A stretch of 64,000 bases of DNA from Pseudomonadota bacterium (GCA_023411815.1 JAEYOJ010000098.1:1-64000), one strand, 5' to 3'; positions 16,353 to 24,940 are shown, counted from the first letter of the stretch. The notes: generated by a model not told the origin, from the sequence alone. Program-made: numbers and translations.

Positions 16353-17158
16353 GCTTTCCTCCGCAGGTTAGCGCAGTCGCCGAAGAGCACCAGCTCCAGC
16401 CAGTCCATGGCGAAACGCAAGGTTTCCTCCTCGTCCTCCAGGATGGCCCGCATGCGGTCCTCGTCCAGGTCCAGCCGATCGAACACCTTCATGTCCTCGA
16501 TGAACTTGCGGAAGTTGTCGGTCTGGAACAGGGCCAGGAAGGCCATGTTCGTGTGCCGGTCGCTCATGGGCCGGCCGGCCTTCTTCTGGCGGCCCATGAT
16601 GTCCGTGAGGCGGTCGTTGGAGAGATTGTAGGCCACGAGGCCCTGGTCGGACAGCCACGTTTCGGGCGTCCAGTCGCGATCTTCCTCGAAGCCGCGGCAG
16701 TGGTCCTCGCGCACCAGGAAGAACTGCTGCTTGATCCGGCCCGAGGCGGTCAGGCGCGTGGCCCGGCCCAAGGGGTATGTGCGGCAGGCCGCGGGCCTGT
16801 TCTCGTACACGGAGCAGCCCTTGGCCGTGACAAAGGGGCAGGGCTTGCCGGCGCCGGGCATCATCCTGAGCTGGAGCAAGGGAAAGCCGGTGTCCGGGGC
16901 GACCACGAGCACGGCGCGGTTGCCGATGAATGTCCGGCTGTCCTCGCCCAAGGCGCGCCGCAGGCGCAGGGCGTCATATGGCGTTATGGTCAGGGTCAGG
17001 TCTCCGCAGCAGGCGTTGAAGCAGGGCACTCCCGGATGGCAGGCGAAGCGGAATGATTCCCGGACGCCGATCTCCGGCAGGCTTTTCAGGAAGGCCTGGG
17101 TTGCGTCCTGCTCGATCGAGGGCGCGGACGCAGCGGGTGATACGGGCTTGTCTTGCAT
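16349..17158 (-). CDS. YkgJ family cysteine cluster protein
   Basis: The 269-residue protein carries the YkgJ/CxxCxxCC-type zinc or iron site. Its cysteines lie in FACHPGVPCFNACCGDL and in CPFVTAKGC...RPAACRTYPLG. The role of the family is unknown; a metal-binding or oxidative function is often proposed. The ATG at 17156-17158 has AGGAGACATC upstream. The long upstream frame extension lacks similarity to the family. It is the first gene of a pair with hldC. Confidence 0.82.
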   Translation of the reverse strand: MQDKPVSPAASAPSIEQDATQAFLKSLPEIGVRESFRFACHPGVPCFNACCGDLTLTITPYDALRLRRALGEDSRTFIGNRAVLVVAPDTGFPLLQLRMMPGAGKPCPFVTAKGCSVYENRPAACRTYPLGRATRLTASGRIKQQFFLVREDHCRGFEEDRDWTPETWLSDQGLVAYNLSNDRLTDIMGRQKKAGRPMSDRHTNMAFLALFQTDNFRKFIEDMKVFDRLDLDEDRMRAILEDEEETLRFAMDWLELVLFGDCANLRRKA

Positions 17159-17747
17159 GATGTCTCCTGAAGACGGCGGTGTGCCGCTGTCAAACCGCCT
17201 TCCAATTGTCCCGCTTTGCGACAAAAGGCAAGCGCTTTGGCTTCGCCGTCGGCAGCAACGGCGCTGCTCGGCTGGCTTGCTGGGGTAAAATTTCAATATC
17301 GTAAAAATGTAAATATCGGATGAGCCAACACGACGGACAGCCCGTCGGCTCCTGAATCTACATTCTCATGGCCAGGCCATGAGTCTCCTGTCACCTCTCT
17401 GAGCTGGCTTTCCGTTCATGAAAGCCGAGGGCGGCCAGGGGCCGAGGCCAAGCTGTCGACGCCTTTCCTCGAACTTGGGCAATACTGCCTGAGGATGCGC
17501 GACTCATGACCTGAGGTGCGGGTCACGAGCCGGTGGAGAGGGCATGTTGCTGGGCTGGCCATGCTTCCGGGCATGGTAAGCCCTTGTCTGATTATGAACC
17601 AAAATGTGAATATAAGTCTTAGTCCGCGTTTTTGCTGGACCAATGCCTGCTGATCCACGTACCTATCCGTGGGATTAACTCAAATATGTTAATTCTCATA
17701 GGCGTTGCAATGGGTCTTGGGGTTGTCGTTACATTATTGTCCATACT
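17159..17747. other. Long intergenic region with three successive hairpins
   Basis: No gene is supported here. Between 17322 and 17426 there are three inverted repeats. The first is GAGCC/GGCTC enclosing GACGG/CCGTC (17322-17351). The second is CTCATGGCC/GGCCATGAG (17365-17383). The third is GGCTTTC/GAAAGCC (17406-17426). Together they could form a structured RNA or a regulatory leader. An AT-rich block with two AATATCG copies (17295-17318) may hold the promoter of the minus-strand YkgJ gene. Confidence 0.4.
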
Positions 17748-17762
17748 TGGCCTGCATGTTGC
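17748..17762 (+). promoter_or_regulatory. Sigma-54 promoter of amtB
   Basis: TGGCCTGCATGTTGC fits the -24/-12 consensus, with GG at 17749-17750 and GC at 17761-17762 exactly 10 bases apart. Transcription would start near 17774, about 37 bases before the amtB start codon. Nitrogen-regulated sigma-54 control of amtB-glnK is known in many proteobacteria, which supports the call. Confidence 0.7.
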
Positions 17763-17810
17763 TATGTGTCGGCGTCGGCATTTACACAAATGACAGGGGA
17801 GATGGACAAA

Positions 17811-19010
17811 ATGAATGCGGCGGATACTTCTTTCGTGCTGGTCAGCGCGGCCCTGGTCATGTTCATGACCCCTGGCCTGGCGCTTTTCTATGCGGGCATG
17901 GTCCGGGCCAAGAACGTGCTCGGCACCACCATGCAGAGCTTCATCCTGCTCGGGCTGGCCTCCATTGTTTGGGCCGTGGTCGGCTACTCGCTGTCCTTCG
18001 GCTCGGACATCGGCGGGATCATCGGCGGCTTGGACTACCTGTTCCTGAACGGAGTCGGCGGCGCAACCGACGGGCCCGTGGACAACATCCCCCATGCGGC
18101 CTTCATGATCTTCCAGTGCATGTTCGCGGTCATCACGCCCGCGCTCATCACCGGAGCCTTTGCCGAGCGCATGCGCTTCGGGGCCTTCCTTGTCTTTTCG
18201 ACCCTCTGGCTCATCCTGGTCTACAGCCCCATGTGCCACTGGGTCTGGGGCGGCGGCTGGATGGGCGAGATGGGCGCCCTGGACTTCGCGGGCGGCGCGG
18301 TGGTGCACATGAGTTCCGCGGCGGCGGCCCTGGCCGGCGCCCTGGTGCTCGGCAAGCGCCGCGGCTTCGGCCGAGAGCCGTTCATTCCGCACAATGTGCC
18401 CATGACCATCCTGGGCGCGGGCATCCTCTGGTTCGGTTGGTTCGGCTTCAACGCAGGCTCGGCGCTGGCCGCCAACGAGACCGCCGCCAGCGCCTTCGTG
18501 GCCACGCACCTGGCCACGGCCGCCGCGGCCCTGAGCTGGATCTTCGTGGAGTGGTACCATCGCGGCAAGCCCACGACCCTGGGCGGCGCTTCCGGCGCCG
18601 TGGCGGGCCTGGTGGCCATCACCCCGGCCGCCGGCTTCGTGGGCCCCATGGCCGGCATCGTCATCGGAGCCGTGGCCGGCGCGTTGTGCTACGGCGGCGT
18701 CATGCTCAAGGGCAAGTTCAAGTATGACGACTCCCTGGACGTGGTGGGCATCCACGGCGTGGGCGGCACCTGGGGCGCCCTGGCCACTGGCATCTTCGCG
18801 ACCATGAACGCCGAAGGGCTTATAGCCGGCAATCCCGGACAGGTCTGGATCCAGTTCGTGTCCATCGTGGCGACCTGGGCCTTCTGCTTCACCATGAGCT
18901 ACATCCTCTTCAAGCTCGTGGACGCCACCATCGGCCTCAGGATAAGCGAGGAGGACGAGGTCCGCGGCCTGGACGTGAGCGAGCACAAGGAAGCCGGATA
19001 CCAGAACTAA
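17811..19010 (+). CDS. amtB: Ammonium transporter AmtB
   Basis: The 399-residue inner-membrane protein has about eleven hydrophobic helices and the Amt signature. AGMVRAKNVLGTTMQSF lies near the N-terminus, and the twin pore histidines appear in GGAVVHMSS and VVGIHGVGGTWG. It admits ammonium when external levels are low. The frame opens upstream, but GGGGAG nine bases before 17811 and the sigma-54 start site favour this ATG. The PII gene follows by 24 bases, the standard amtB-glnK arrangement in which PII blocks the channel. Confidence 0.95.
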   Translation: MNAADTSFVLVSAALVMFMTPGLALFYAGMVRAKNVLGTTMQSFILLGLASIVWAVVGYSLSFGSDIGGIIGGLDYLFLNGVGGATDGPVDNIPHAAFMIFQCMFAVITPALITGAFAERMRFGAFLVFSTLWLILVYSPMCHWVWGGGWMGEMGALDFAGGAVVHMSSAAAALAGALVLGKRRGFGREPFIPHNVPMTILGAGILWFGWFGFNAGSALAANETAASAFVATHLATAAAALSWIFVEWYHRGKPTTLGGASGAVAGLVAITPAAGFVGPMAGIVIGAVAGALCYGGVMLKGKFKYDDSLDVVGIHGVGGTWGALATGIFATMNAEGLIAGNPGQVWIQFVSIVATWAFCFTMSYILFKLVDATIGLRISEEDEVRGLDVSEHKEAGYQN

Positions 19011-19034
19011 CCTGCAGCACGCCGGAGCGACACA

Positions 19035-19373
19035 ATGAAAAAGATCGAGATAATCATTCGCCCTTTCAAGCTCGAGGAAGTCAAAACCGCCCTCGCCGGC
19101 ATCGGCATCCAGGGCATGACCGTGACCGAGGTCAAGGGCTTCGGCCGTCAGCGCGGCCACAAGGAAGTCTATCGCGGGGCCGAGTATCAGGTGGATTTCG
19201 TGGCCAAGGCCAAGATCGAGGTCGTTGTCGAGGACGGACTGGTGCCCAGTGTGGTCGATACGGCCTGCAAGGCCGCTCGCACGGGCCAGGTAGGCGACGG
19301 CAAGATCTTCGTCTCGCCCGTGGACGAGACCGTGCGCATCCGCACCGGAGAGACGGGCGAGGACGCCATATAG
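19035..19373 (+). CDS. glnK: PII nitrogen regulatory protein (GlnK/GlnB)
   Basis: The 112-residue PII protein begins MKKIEIIIRPFKLEEVKTAL. Its T-loop contains HKEVYRGAEYQVDF with Tyr51, the uridylylation site. The B- and C-loop regions (ARTGQVGDGKIFV and RIRTGETG) that bind ATP/ADP and 2-oxoglutarate are intact. Its place behind amtB marks it as the channel-controlling GlnK type. The uridylylating enzyme GlnD is encoded next, so modification at Tyr51 is likely. Confidence 0.95.
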   Translation: MKKIEIIIRPFKLEEVKTALAGIGIQGMTVTEVKGFGRQRGHKEVYRGAEYQVDFVAKAKIEVVVEDGLVPSVVDTACKAARTGQVGDGKIFVSPVDETVRIRTGETGEDAI

Positions 19374-19380
19374 CAGGAAG

Positions 19381-19427
19381 AGGCCTTCGGCGACCGGGGG
19401 AAATCATTTCCCCCGGACCCCCCGCGG
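19381..19427 (-). repeat. Family B palindromic repeat, copy 2 (glnK-glnD spacer)
   Basis: This 47-nt element, read on the minus strand, matches the copy inside glnD (20101-20147) at 40 of 47 positions end to end. Its stem is CCGGGGGA with TCCCCCGG around loop AATGATT. Relative to the glnD copy the innermost pair is A-T instead of G-C, a compensatory change. It may also act between glnK and glnD as a 3' stabiliser or weak terminator. Confidence 0.8.
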
Positions 19428-19478
19428 TTTCGAAGACGATTGATCAGCCATGAACAGGCCCAGGATCCCAAGGCTCAC

Positions 19479-22190
19479 ATGACCGAAACCGCATCTGATT
19501 TGGCCTTTGCGAGGCAGGGGATTCTGGACGAACTGCTCCGGGGCGGCAGGGCGGACGACGTGCCGTCCCGACTGGCCTCGGCCATGGACGGCTACTTCCG
19601 GCGGCGGCTGGAGGAGGCGCGCGGCAACGCGTCCCTCCGGCCGCCGCCTTTCGTTCTGCTGGCCGTGGGCGGCTACGGCCGCAAGCAGCTCTGCCCTGGT
19701 TCGGATATCGACGTCCTGCTCGTGCACCGGGAAGAATCCGCGAACGGGTCCGGCGAACCCTCCGCCATGGAAGCCCTGGCGGGCCGTTTGTTTCATCCTC
19801 TGTGGGACCTGCGTCTGTCCGTGGGCCACGGCGTGCGCACCCTGGACGAATGCCTGGGCCTGGCCGCCGGGGACTCGCAGGTGCTGGCCTCGCTGCTGGA
19901 CATGCGCCTGGTCGCCGGCGATGAAGTGCTGTTTCAAGAATTGCGCGGCAGCATGCAAAGGGCCTTGAGGCGGGCTTTTCCTACTTCAACCCCCTCCCGC
20001 CAGGGAGGCCTTGTTCAGATAGAGCCCCCTGTGTGCCATACTACGGAACAGCCGGAGGCGCTGGTTGGCAGGGTATCTCTTGATCCCACCATGGGCGATG
20101 CCGCGGGAGGTCCGGGGGGAATGATTCCCCCCGGCCGCCGGAGGCAGCTCCCTCTCCATATAGACGCTGGCTGCTTCGCGGCCTGGCTGGCGCGGAACGC
20201 GCCAGCGGGCGATGCGCCCGGCCTGGCGCCGGACCTGAAGAGCGGTCCGGGCGGCCTGCGCGACGCGCACCGGTTGACCTGGCTGCACAAGCTCTTCCCG
20301 AGGAGCGACGGGTTCTTCGAGCCGGCCGAGCGGCGGGAGCTTGATGAGCATGCGGCGTTCCTACTGGCCACGCGCGTGCATCTGCACGCCCTGACCGGCG
20401 GCAGGGGCGACGTGCTGCACCAGGAGCTGCAACCGGCCGTGGCGGAACGCCTGGGTTTCGAGGGCCTGCCGGGACTGGCCGCCGAGGCCTTGCTGGCGAG
20501 GGTTCATGCTGCCATGACGAGCCTGCGCGTGGCCCGCGAGACGCTTCTGGACGACCTGCTGGGACATGATGTCCTGCGGCCGGGACTGCACGCGCTGCCT
20601 GCAGACTGGCCGGAATTGGGCTTCCTGCTCTTCCTGCGCAAGGCCTTCTCGGGCCTGCCGCTGTCCTGGGAGGCCAGGAGGATGGTGCGCCGGGGCTTGG
20701 CCCGCGCATCGGCGGATGCGGCCGCCGCGCCCATGGCCTTGTCCTTCCTGCGCCGCGTGCTGTCAGCATCGCACGGGGCGGACGCGCTGATCGCCATGCT
20801 GGAGACCGGCTTCCTGAACGTGCTGCTGCCGGAGCTAGGCCGAATCGGCCATGTCGTGCAGTTCGACGGCCTGCACCAGCATCCGGTGGGACGGCACAGC
20901 ATCGAGACTGTGCGCGAGCTGGGCGCGATGGCCCGCGACCCGCGCCTGGGCGCGCTGCTGGAGGAACTGGGCGGCGGCCGGCGCGACGCGTTGTTCCTGG
21001 CCGGCCTGCTGCATGACGCTGGCAAGGGTGGGCCGGACCACGAGGCGCGCGGTGCCGCGCTGGCGCGCGACATGCTGGAACGCCTGGGCGCGCCTGAGTC
21101 CATTGTGGAAGACGTGGAATTCCTGGTGGGCCGACACCTGCTGCTGCCGGTAACGGCCGTGCGCGCCGACCTTGGCGACGAGGCCGTGGCGGCGGGAGTG
21201 GCCCGCGCGACCGGAGACATTCCCCGCCTGACCATGCTGCACCTTCTGGCCGTGGCCGATTCCAGGGCCACGGGGCCTCGGGCCTGGAACGACTGGAAGG
21301 CCGCGCTCATGGGCGAGCTGTACGCCAAGGCCCGCCGGCTGCTGGAGCGCGGCTGGCTGTCCACGCCCGACGCCATGCGCAAGGCCCTGGTTACGCGAGA
21401 CACGGTGCGCGGCCTGGCCAGGGGCGGCTATGAACAGGCTTTCGTGGAGACCGCCCTGGCGGCCATGCCGCCGCGCTACGTGCAGGTGTTCGACGCGGCG
21501 ACCATCGTTTCGCATTTCCCGCTCGTGTTCGAATTCCGCAAGGAGTTGGACGCGGAGCGCCGCCGCGTACCCCACGGCCGTGGCGGCCTGGGCTTGGCGG
21601 CCATGCGCGCCAGGAGGCTGGAAGGGGCCAAGGCCTGGGAGCTGACCTTCGCAGCCATGAACCAGCCGCGCTTTTTCGCCACCGTGGCCGGGGTCCTGTC
21701 CCTGCACGGCCTGAACATCCTGCACGCGGAGATCTTCACCTGGAGCGACGGCACGGTGCTGGATATTTTCACCGTGGCCGAGCCGCCGGACCGCCTGCAG
21801 CCCGAGGAGGTCTTGGAGCGCGTGCGCCTGGGCGTCAAAAGCGCCCTGACCGGCAGGCTCACGCTCGACGAGCGTCTGGCCGAGCGCCGGCGTTCGCCGC
21901 TCAACCGCTTTCGACCCGGCTCCGTGGTCTGCCCCGAGGTGCGCGTGGACAACGAAATCTCGGATTTCTATACCGTGCTGGAGGTGCGCGCCGCTGACAG
22001 GCCCGGCAGGCTGTACGAGCTGGCCATGGCCCTGGACCGCCTCGGTCTGTCCGTGTTCCTGGCCAAGATCGGCACCCTGGGCGAACGCGTGGCGGACATC
22101 TTCTTCGTACGCGATGGAGACGGGCAGAAGCTCGACTCCGGTCGCGCGGACGAGGCGGCGCGGGTCTTGCGGGAGTCCGCCACATCCTGA
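19479..22190 (+). CDS. glnD: [Protein-PII] uridylyltransferase GlnD, with an in-frame insert
   Basis: The 903-residue protein has a nucleotidyltransferase domain (GGYGRKQLCPGSDIDVLLV, about residue 65) and the GlnD linker PDLKSGPGGLRDAHRL. A HD domain (LAGLLHDAGKGGPDH, about 510) and two C-terminal ACT domains (about 725-800 and 825-900) follow. It adds UMP to PII and removes it in response to glutamine. Between residues about 167 and 227 lies a family-atypical, Pro/Gly/Arg-rich segment. It is encoded by a hairpin (19993-20008) and a family B repeat (20101-20147), with the frame intact. The ATG at 19479 with AAGG upstream is preferred over TTG at 19440. Confidence 0.92.
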   Translation: MTETASDLAFARQGILDELLRGGRADDVPSRLASAMDGYFRRRLEEARGNASLRPPPFVLLAVGGYGRKQLCPGSDIDVLLVHREESANGSGEPSAMEALAGRLFHPLWDLRLSVGHGVRTLDECLGLAAGDSQVLASLLDMRLVAGDEVLFQELRGSMQRALRRAFPTSTPSRQGGLVQIEPPVCHTTEQPEALVGRVSLDPTMGDAAGGPGGMIPPGRRRQLPLHIDAGCFAAWLARNAPAGDAPGLAPDLKSGPGGLRDAHRLTWLHKLFPRSDGFFEPAERRELDEHAAFLLATRVHLHALTGGRGDVLHQELQPAVAERLGFEGLPGLAAEALLARVHAAMTSLRVARETLLDDLLGHDVLRPGLHALPADWPELGFLLFLRKAFSGLPLSWEARRMVRRGLARASADAAAAPMALSFLRRVLSASHGADALIAMLETGFLNVLLPELGRIGHVVQFDGLHQHPVGRHSIETVRELGAMARDPRLGALLEELGGGRRDALFLAGLLHDAGKGGPDHEARGAALARDMLERLGAPESIVEDVEFLVGRHLLLPVTAVRADLGDEAVAAGVARATGDIPRLTMLHLLAVADSRATGPRAWNDWKAALMGELYAKARRLLERGWLSTPDAMRKALVTRDTVRGLARGGYEQAFVETALAAMPPRYVQVFDAATIVSHFPLVFEFRKELDAERRRVPHGRGGLGLAAMRARRLEGAKAWELTFAAMNQPRFFATVAGVLSLHGLNILHAEIFTWSDGTVLDIFTVAEPPDRLQPEEVLERVRLGVKSALTGRLTLDERLAERRRSPLNRFRPGSVVCPEVRVDNEISDFYTVLEVRAADRPGRLYELAMALDRLGLSVFLAKIGTLGERVADIFFVRDGDGQKLDSGRADEAARVLRESATS
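20101..20147 (+). repeat. Family B palindromic repeat, copy 3 (inside glnD)
   Basis: The element has stem CCGGGGGG/CCCCCCGG around AATGATT and flanks CCGCGGGAGGT and GCCGCCGGAGGCAG. It is translated within glnD as a Gly/Pro/Arg-rich stretch (GGPGGMIPPGRRRQLP). It is the inverted twin of the copy at 19381-19427, about 700 bases away. Confidence 0.8.
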
Positions 22191-22322
22191 GCAGGCATGA
22201 GCCGCGGCCCTCTTCCGTCCGCCGTAGACGCCGCGCGGGTCTTCCCTTGTCCGGCCCGGCATGCTAGCAAACCCACGGTTTCCGCACGTATTCACGGCCC
22301 ATCCGCAGCCAGGAGTCCTCAC

Positions 22323-23243
22323 ATGCGCAGCCTGACGGCGTCCCTCGCCATCGTCCTGACCCTGTTCATGACCTCGGCCTCGGCCGGAGCCGCGACCATC
22401 CGCTTCGGCGTGCTGCCGGTGCTGGACACGCTGCCGTTGCAGGTCGCCGCGCGCGAGGGGCTGTTCGCGGCCCAGGGGCTGGATGTTGAGCTGGTCAACT
22501 TCACGAGTGCCCTGGAGCGGGACACGGCCATGCAGGCGGGCCGGCTGGACGGCTACTTCGGCGACCTCGTGGCCACGCTCCTGCTGGTCAAGGCCGGTTC
22601 GCCGCTGCGCGTCGTGTCCGTCGCCTACGAATCCCGTCCGGACCGGCGCATGTTCGGGCTGGTCACCTCGCCGCGCAAGGCCGGACTGACCCTGGCCGGG
22701 CTGTCCGGCAACTCAGTGAGCATCTCGCGCTCGACAATCATCGAACTGCTCCTGCAGCGCATGGAAACGGCCTACGCCATTCCGGCCGGGGCCATGGTCC
22801 CGCTGGAGGTCAAGAAGATCCCCATCCGCATGCAGATGCTGCTGGCCGGGGAGATCGACCTGGCCCTGCTGTCCGAGCCGCTGCTGTCCGTGGCCGAGTC
22901 CAAGGGCGGCACGGTGCTGGCCACGGACCAGAAGCTGAACATGCCCCTCACGGTGCTCTGCCTGGCCGACAGGCTCGCCGACGACCCGGCCACGCGAAAC
23001 GGATTCCTGAACGCCTACCGCGAAGCCCTGAAGCGCATCGCCGCCGACCCCGAGAGATATCGCGGGCTCATGGCCGAGACAGGGCGCATTCCGGCCGAAC
23101 TGAAGGACTCCTTCCCCGTGTACCGCTATCCGGAGCCGCGCCTGCCAACTTCCCCGGAAATCAAGGACGTGCAGGACTGGATGCTGGCCAAGGGCCTGCT
23201 GACGCAATCCATCCCCTATGCGCGGCTCGTGCCCGCGGAATAG
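22323..23243 (+). CDS. ABC transporter substrate-binding protein (NMT1/THI5-SsuA type)
   Basis: The 306-residue protein has a signal peptide (MRSLTASLAIVLTLFMTSAS, cleavage near AGA-AT). A periplasmic binding domain of the NMT1/SsuA class follows, with LPVLDTLPLQVAAREGLFAAQGLDVEL. This class binds thiamine precursors, sulfonates, nitrate or similar small ligands; the ligand here cannot be called. AGGAGTCCTCAC precedes the ATG. The ATPase and permease genes follow directly, forming a complete importer. Confidence 0.87.
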   Translation: MRSLTASLAIVLTLFMTSASAGAATIRFGVLPVLDTLPLQVAAREGLFAAQGLDVELVNFTSALERDTAMQAGRLDGYFGDLVATLLLVKAGSPLRVVSVAYESRPDRRMFGLVTSPRKAGLTLAGLSGNSVSISRSTIIELLLQRMETAYAIPAGAMVPLEVKKIPIRMQMLLAGEIDLALLSEPLLSVAESKGGTVLATDQKLNMPLTVLCLADRLADDPATRNGFLNAYREALKRIAADPERYRGLMAETGRIPAELKDSFPVYRYPEPRLPTSPEIKDVQDWMLAKGLLTQSIPYARLVPAE

Positions 23244-23247
23244 GCCG

Positions 23248-23985
23248 ATGCTGGAAGCCAGAGGTCTGGGCAAACGCTTCGCGGGCGGGCGCGAGGTCCT
23301 GCGCGGCGTATCCCTGCGCTTGGACCAAGGCGAGAGCCTGGCCGTGCTGGGCCCTTCGGGCTGCGGCAAGAGCACTCTCCTGTACATGCTCTGCGGACTG
23401 AGCAAGCCGGACGCGGGCGAGGTGCTGCTGGACGGCCGGCCCGTGCGCAAGGGCTCGGGCGAGGCCGCCATTATTCTTCAAGACTACGGTCTCCTGCCCT
23501 GGAAGAGCGTGCTGGACAACGTGGCCCTGGGGTTGAAGATCGCCGGAATGGGCCGGGCCGAGCGCATCGAGCGCGCCCGCGCCGGCCTGGCCGAGGTGGG
23601 GCTCGAAGGCCGCGAGCGCGATTGGCCCGCCTGCCTGTCCGGCGGCGAGCAGCAGCGCGTGGCCATTGCGCGGGCCTTCGCCATGAGTCCGCGCGTGCTC
23701 CTGCTCGACGAGCCGTTCTCGTCCCTGGACGCCATCACGCGCGAGAAACTGCAGGCCACCCTGCTGGACATGTGGCGGCGGCGCGGAGTGCCTTACGTGC
23801 TCGTGACGCACAGCGTGGAGGAGGCCGCGTACCTGGGCGGCCGCATCCTGCTCCTGGCCGGCGACCCGGCGGGCGTGGCAGGGAGTTTCGACAACCCAGG
23901 CTTCGGCCGCGAAGGCTACCGCAACAGCGAAGCGTATTACGGACTGGTGCGACGGGTGCGCGCGGCCATGGAGGAGCTGTTCTGA
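23248..23985 (+). CDS. ABC transporter ATP-binding protein (SsuB/TauB type)
   Basis: The 245-residue cytoplasmic ATPase has Walker A GPSGCGKST, Q-loop LQDYGLLPWKSV, signature LSGGEQQRVAIARA, Walker B RVLLLDEPFSSLD and H-loop VTHSVEEAAYL. All are intact. It belongs to the nitrate/sulfonate/taurine/thiamine-precursor importer group. Its start is 4 bases after the binding-protein gene and its stop overlaps the permease start, so the three are one operon. Confidence 0.92.
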   Translation: MLEARGLGKRFAGGREVLRGVSLRLDQGESLAVLGPSGCGKSTLLYMLCGLSKPDAGEVLLDGRPVRKGSGEAAIILQDYGLLPWKSVLDNVALGLKIAGMGRAERIERARAGLAEVGLEGRERDWPACLSGGEQQRVAIARAFAMSPRVLLLDEPFSSLDAITREKLQATLLDMWRRRGVPYVLVTHSVEEAAYLGGRILLLAGDPAGVAGSFDNPGFGREGYRNSEAYYGLVRRVRAAMEELF

Positions 23986-24755
23986 TGCGTCCGCGTTGGT
24001 CCCGCGCGGCCAGGATCGGCCGCTACCTGCCGGCGCTGCTGCTCATCGGGCTGGCCTGGAAGGTTCTGGCCGAGGTACTGGGCTCCAGCGTGCTGCCTCC
24101 GCCCGAGGCGGCCGTGGCCGCCTTCGGCCGCGACGCGCTCACGGCCGCGTTCTGGAACAACTTCGGGGTCAGCGCGTTCCGGGCCGTCACGGCCATGTCG
24201 CTGGCCTGGCTGACGGCCTTTCCGCTTGGCATCCTCATGGGCGGCAGCCGCCGCGCCGACGCGCTCCTGTCGCCCTTCGTGTCCCTGACCTATCCCATCC
24301 CCAAGATCGTGCTTCTGCCGGTATTCCTGCTCCTGCTGGGCCTGGGCGACACCTCGAAGATCGCCATGATCGCGCTCATCCTGGCCTACCAGATCCTGGT
24401 CACCACTCGCGACGGAGTGCGCGGGGTGCACCACAAGTACATCGACTCGGTGACATCCCTGGGCGCGGGCCGGCTGCGCGTTTTCCTGGACGTGCTGCTG
24501 CCGGCGGCCCTGCCGCACGGCTTCACGGCCCTGCGCCTGGGCACGGGAGTCAGCGTGGCCGTGCTGTTCTTCGTGGAGTCCTTCGCCACCCAGACGGGCC
24601 TGGGTTATATGATCATCGATGCCTGGGGCAGCCTGGACTACCTGCGCATGTTCAGCGGCATCTTCGGCATGTCGCTGCTGGGCGTGCTGCTCTACGAGGG
24701 GACGGAACTGCTGGAACGCCTGGCCTGCGCCTGGCGCTGCCAGGGCCGGCGCTGA
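23985..24755 (+). CDS. ABC transporter permease (SsuC/TauC type)
   Basis: The 256-residue inner-membrane protein has about six hydrophobic helices. The EAA-type loop (IDSVTSLGAGRLRVFLDVLLPAALP) contacts the ATPase. The ATG overlaps the ATPase stop (TGATG). It completes the importer of the two genes before it. A bidirectional terminator-like stem follows. Confidence 0.92.
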   Translation: MRPRWSRAARIGRYLPALLLIGLAWKVLAEVLGSSVLPPPEAAVAAFGRDALTAAFWNNFGVSAFRAVTAMSLAWLTAFPLGILMGGSRRADALLSPFVSLTYPIPKIVLLPVFLLLLGLGDTSKIAMIALILAYQILVTTRDGVRGVHHKYIDSVTSLGAGRLRVFLDVLLPAALPHGFTALRLGTGVSVAVLFFVESFATQTGLGYMIIDAWGSLDYLRMFSGIFGMSLLGVLLYEGTELLERLACAWRCQGRR

Positions 24756-24816
24756 GTCGCGCACCCTCGATTCGGGAAGTTCGATTTGAACCGCCCATGA
24801 TTGTGGGCTCTGTAGC

Positions 24817-24872
24817 CGAAACGGCCGGAGGACATGAGTGCAGGATAGCACTATTGTCCTCCGGCCGTTTCG
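24817..24872. terminator. Long-stem bidirectional terminator between convergent genes
   Basis: A perfect 18-bp stem (CGAAACGGCCGGAGGACA with its complement at 24855-24872) has a 20-nt loop that itself holds AGTGC/GCACT. It sits between the ABC permease (plus) and the amidase (minus). T-runs on both sides are short (TTT). Confidence 0.7.
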
Positions 24873-24882
24873 AATAGAGGGA

Positions 24883-24940
24883 CCAGGGATCTGCGTCCCT
24901 GGTTGGAAAGAGCCCGAGAGAGGGTGCCGCCCTCTCTCGG
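24883..24940 (-). repeat. Family A two-hairpin repeat, copy 1 (3' of the amidase gene)
   Basis: On the minus strand an 11-bp hairpin (CCGAGAGAGGG/CCCTCTCTCGG, 24914-24940) is followed after exactly 11 nt by a second hairpin (CCAGGGA/TCCCTGG, 24883-24902). The same order, spacing and motif types occur at 62183-62241 and 63068-63127. It lies 15 bases past the amidase stop and may end or protect that transcript. Confidence 0.7.

Noticed and set aside
19976..20160. Frameshift or assembly error in glnD
   Set aside because: The frame is continuous on both sides and the inserted DNA matches a repeat elsewhere, so a real insertion explains it better.
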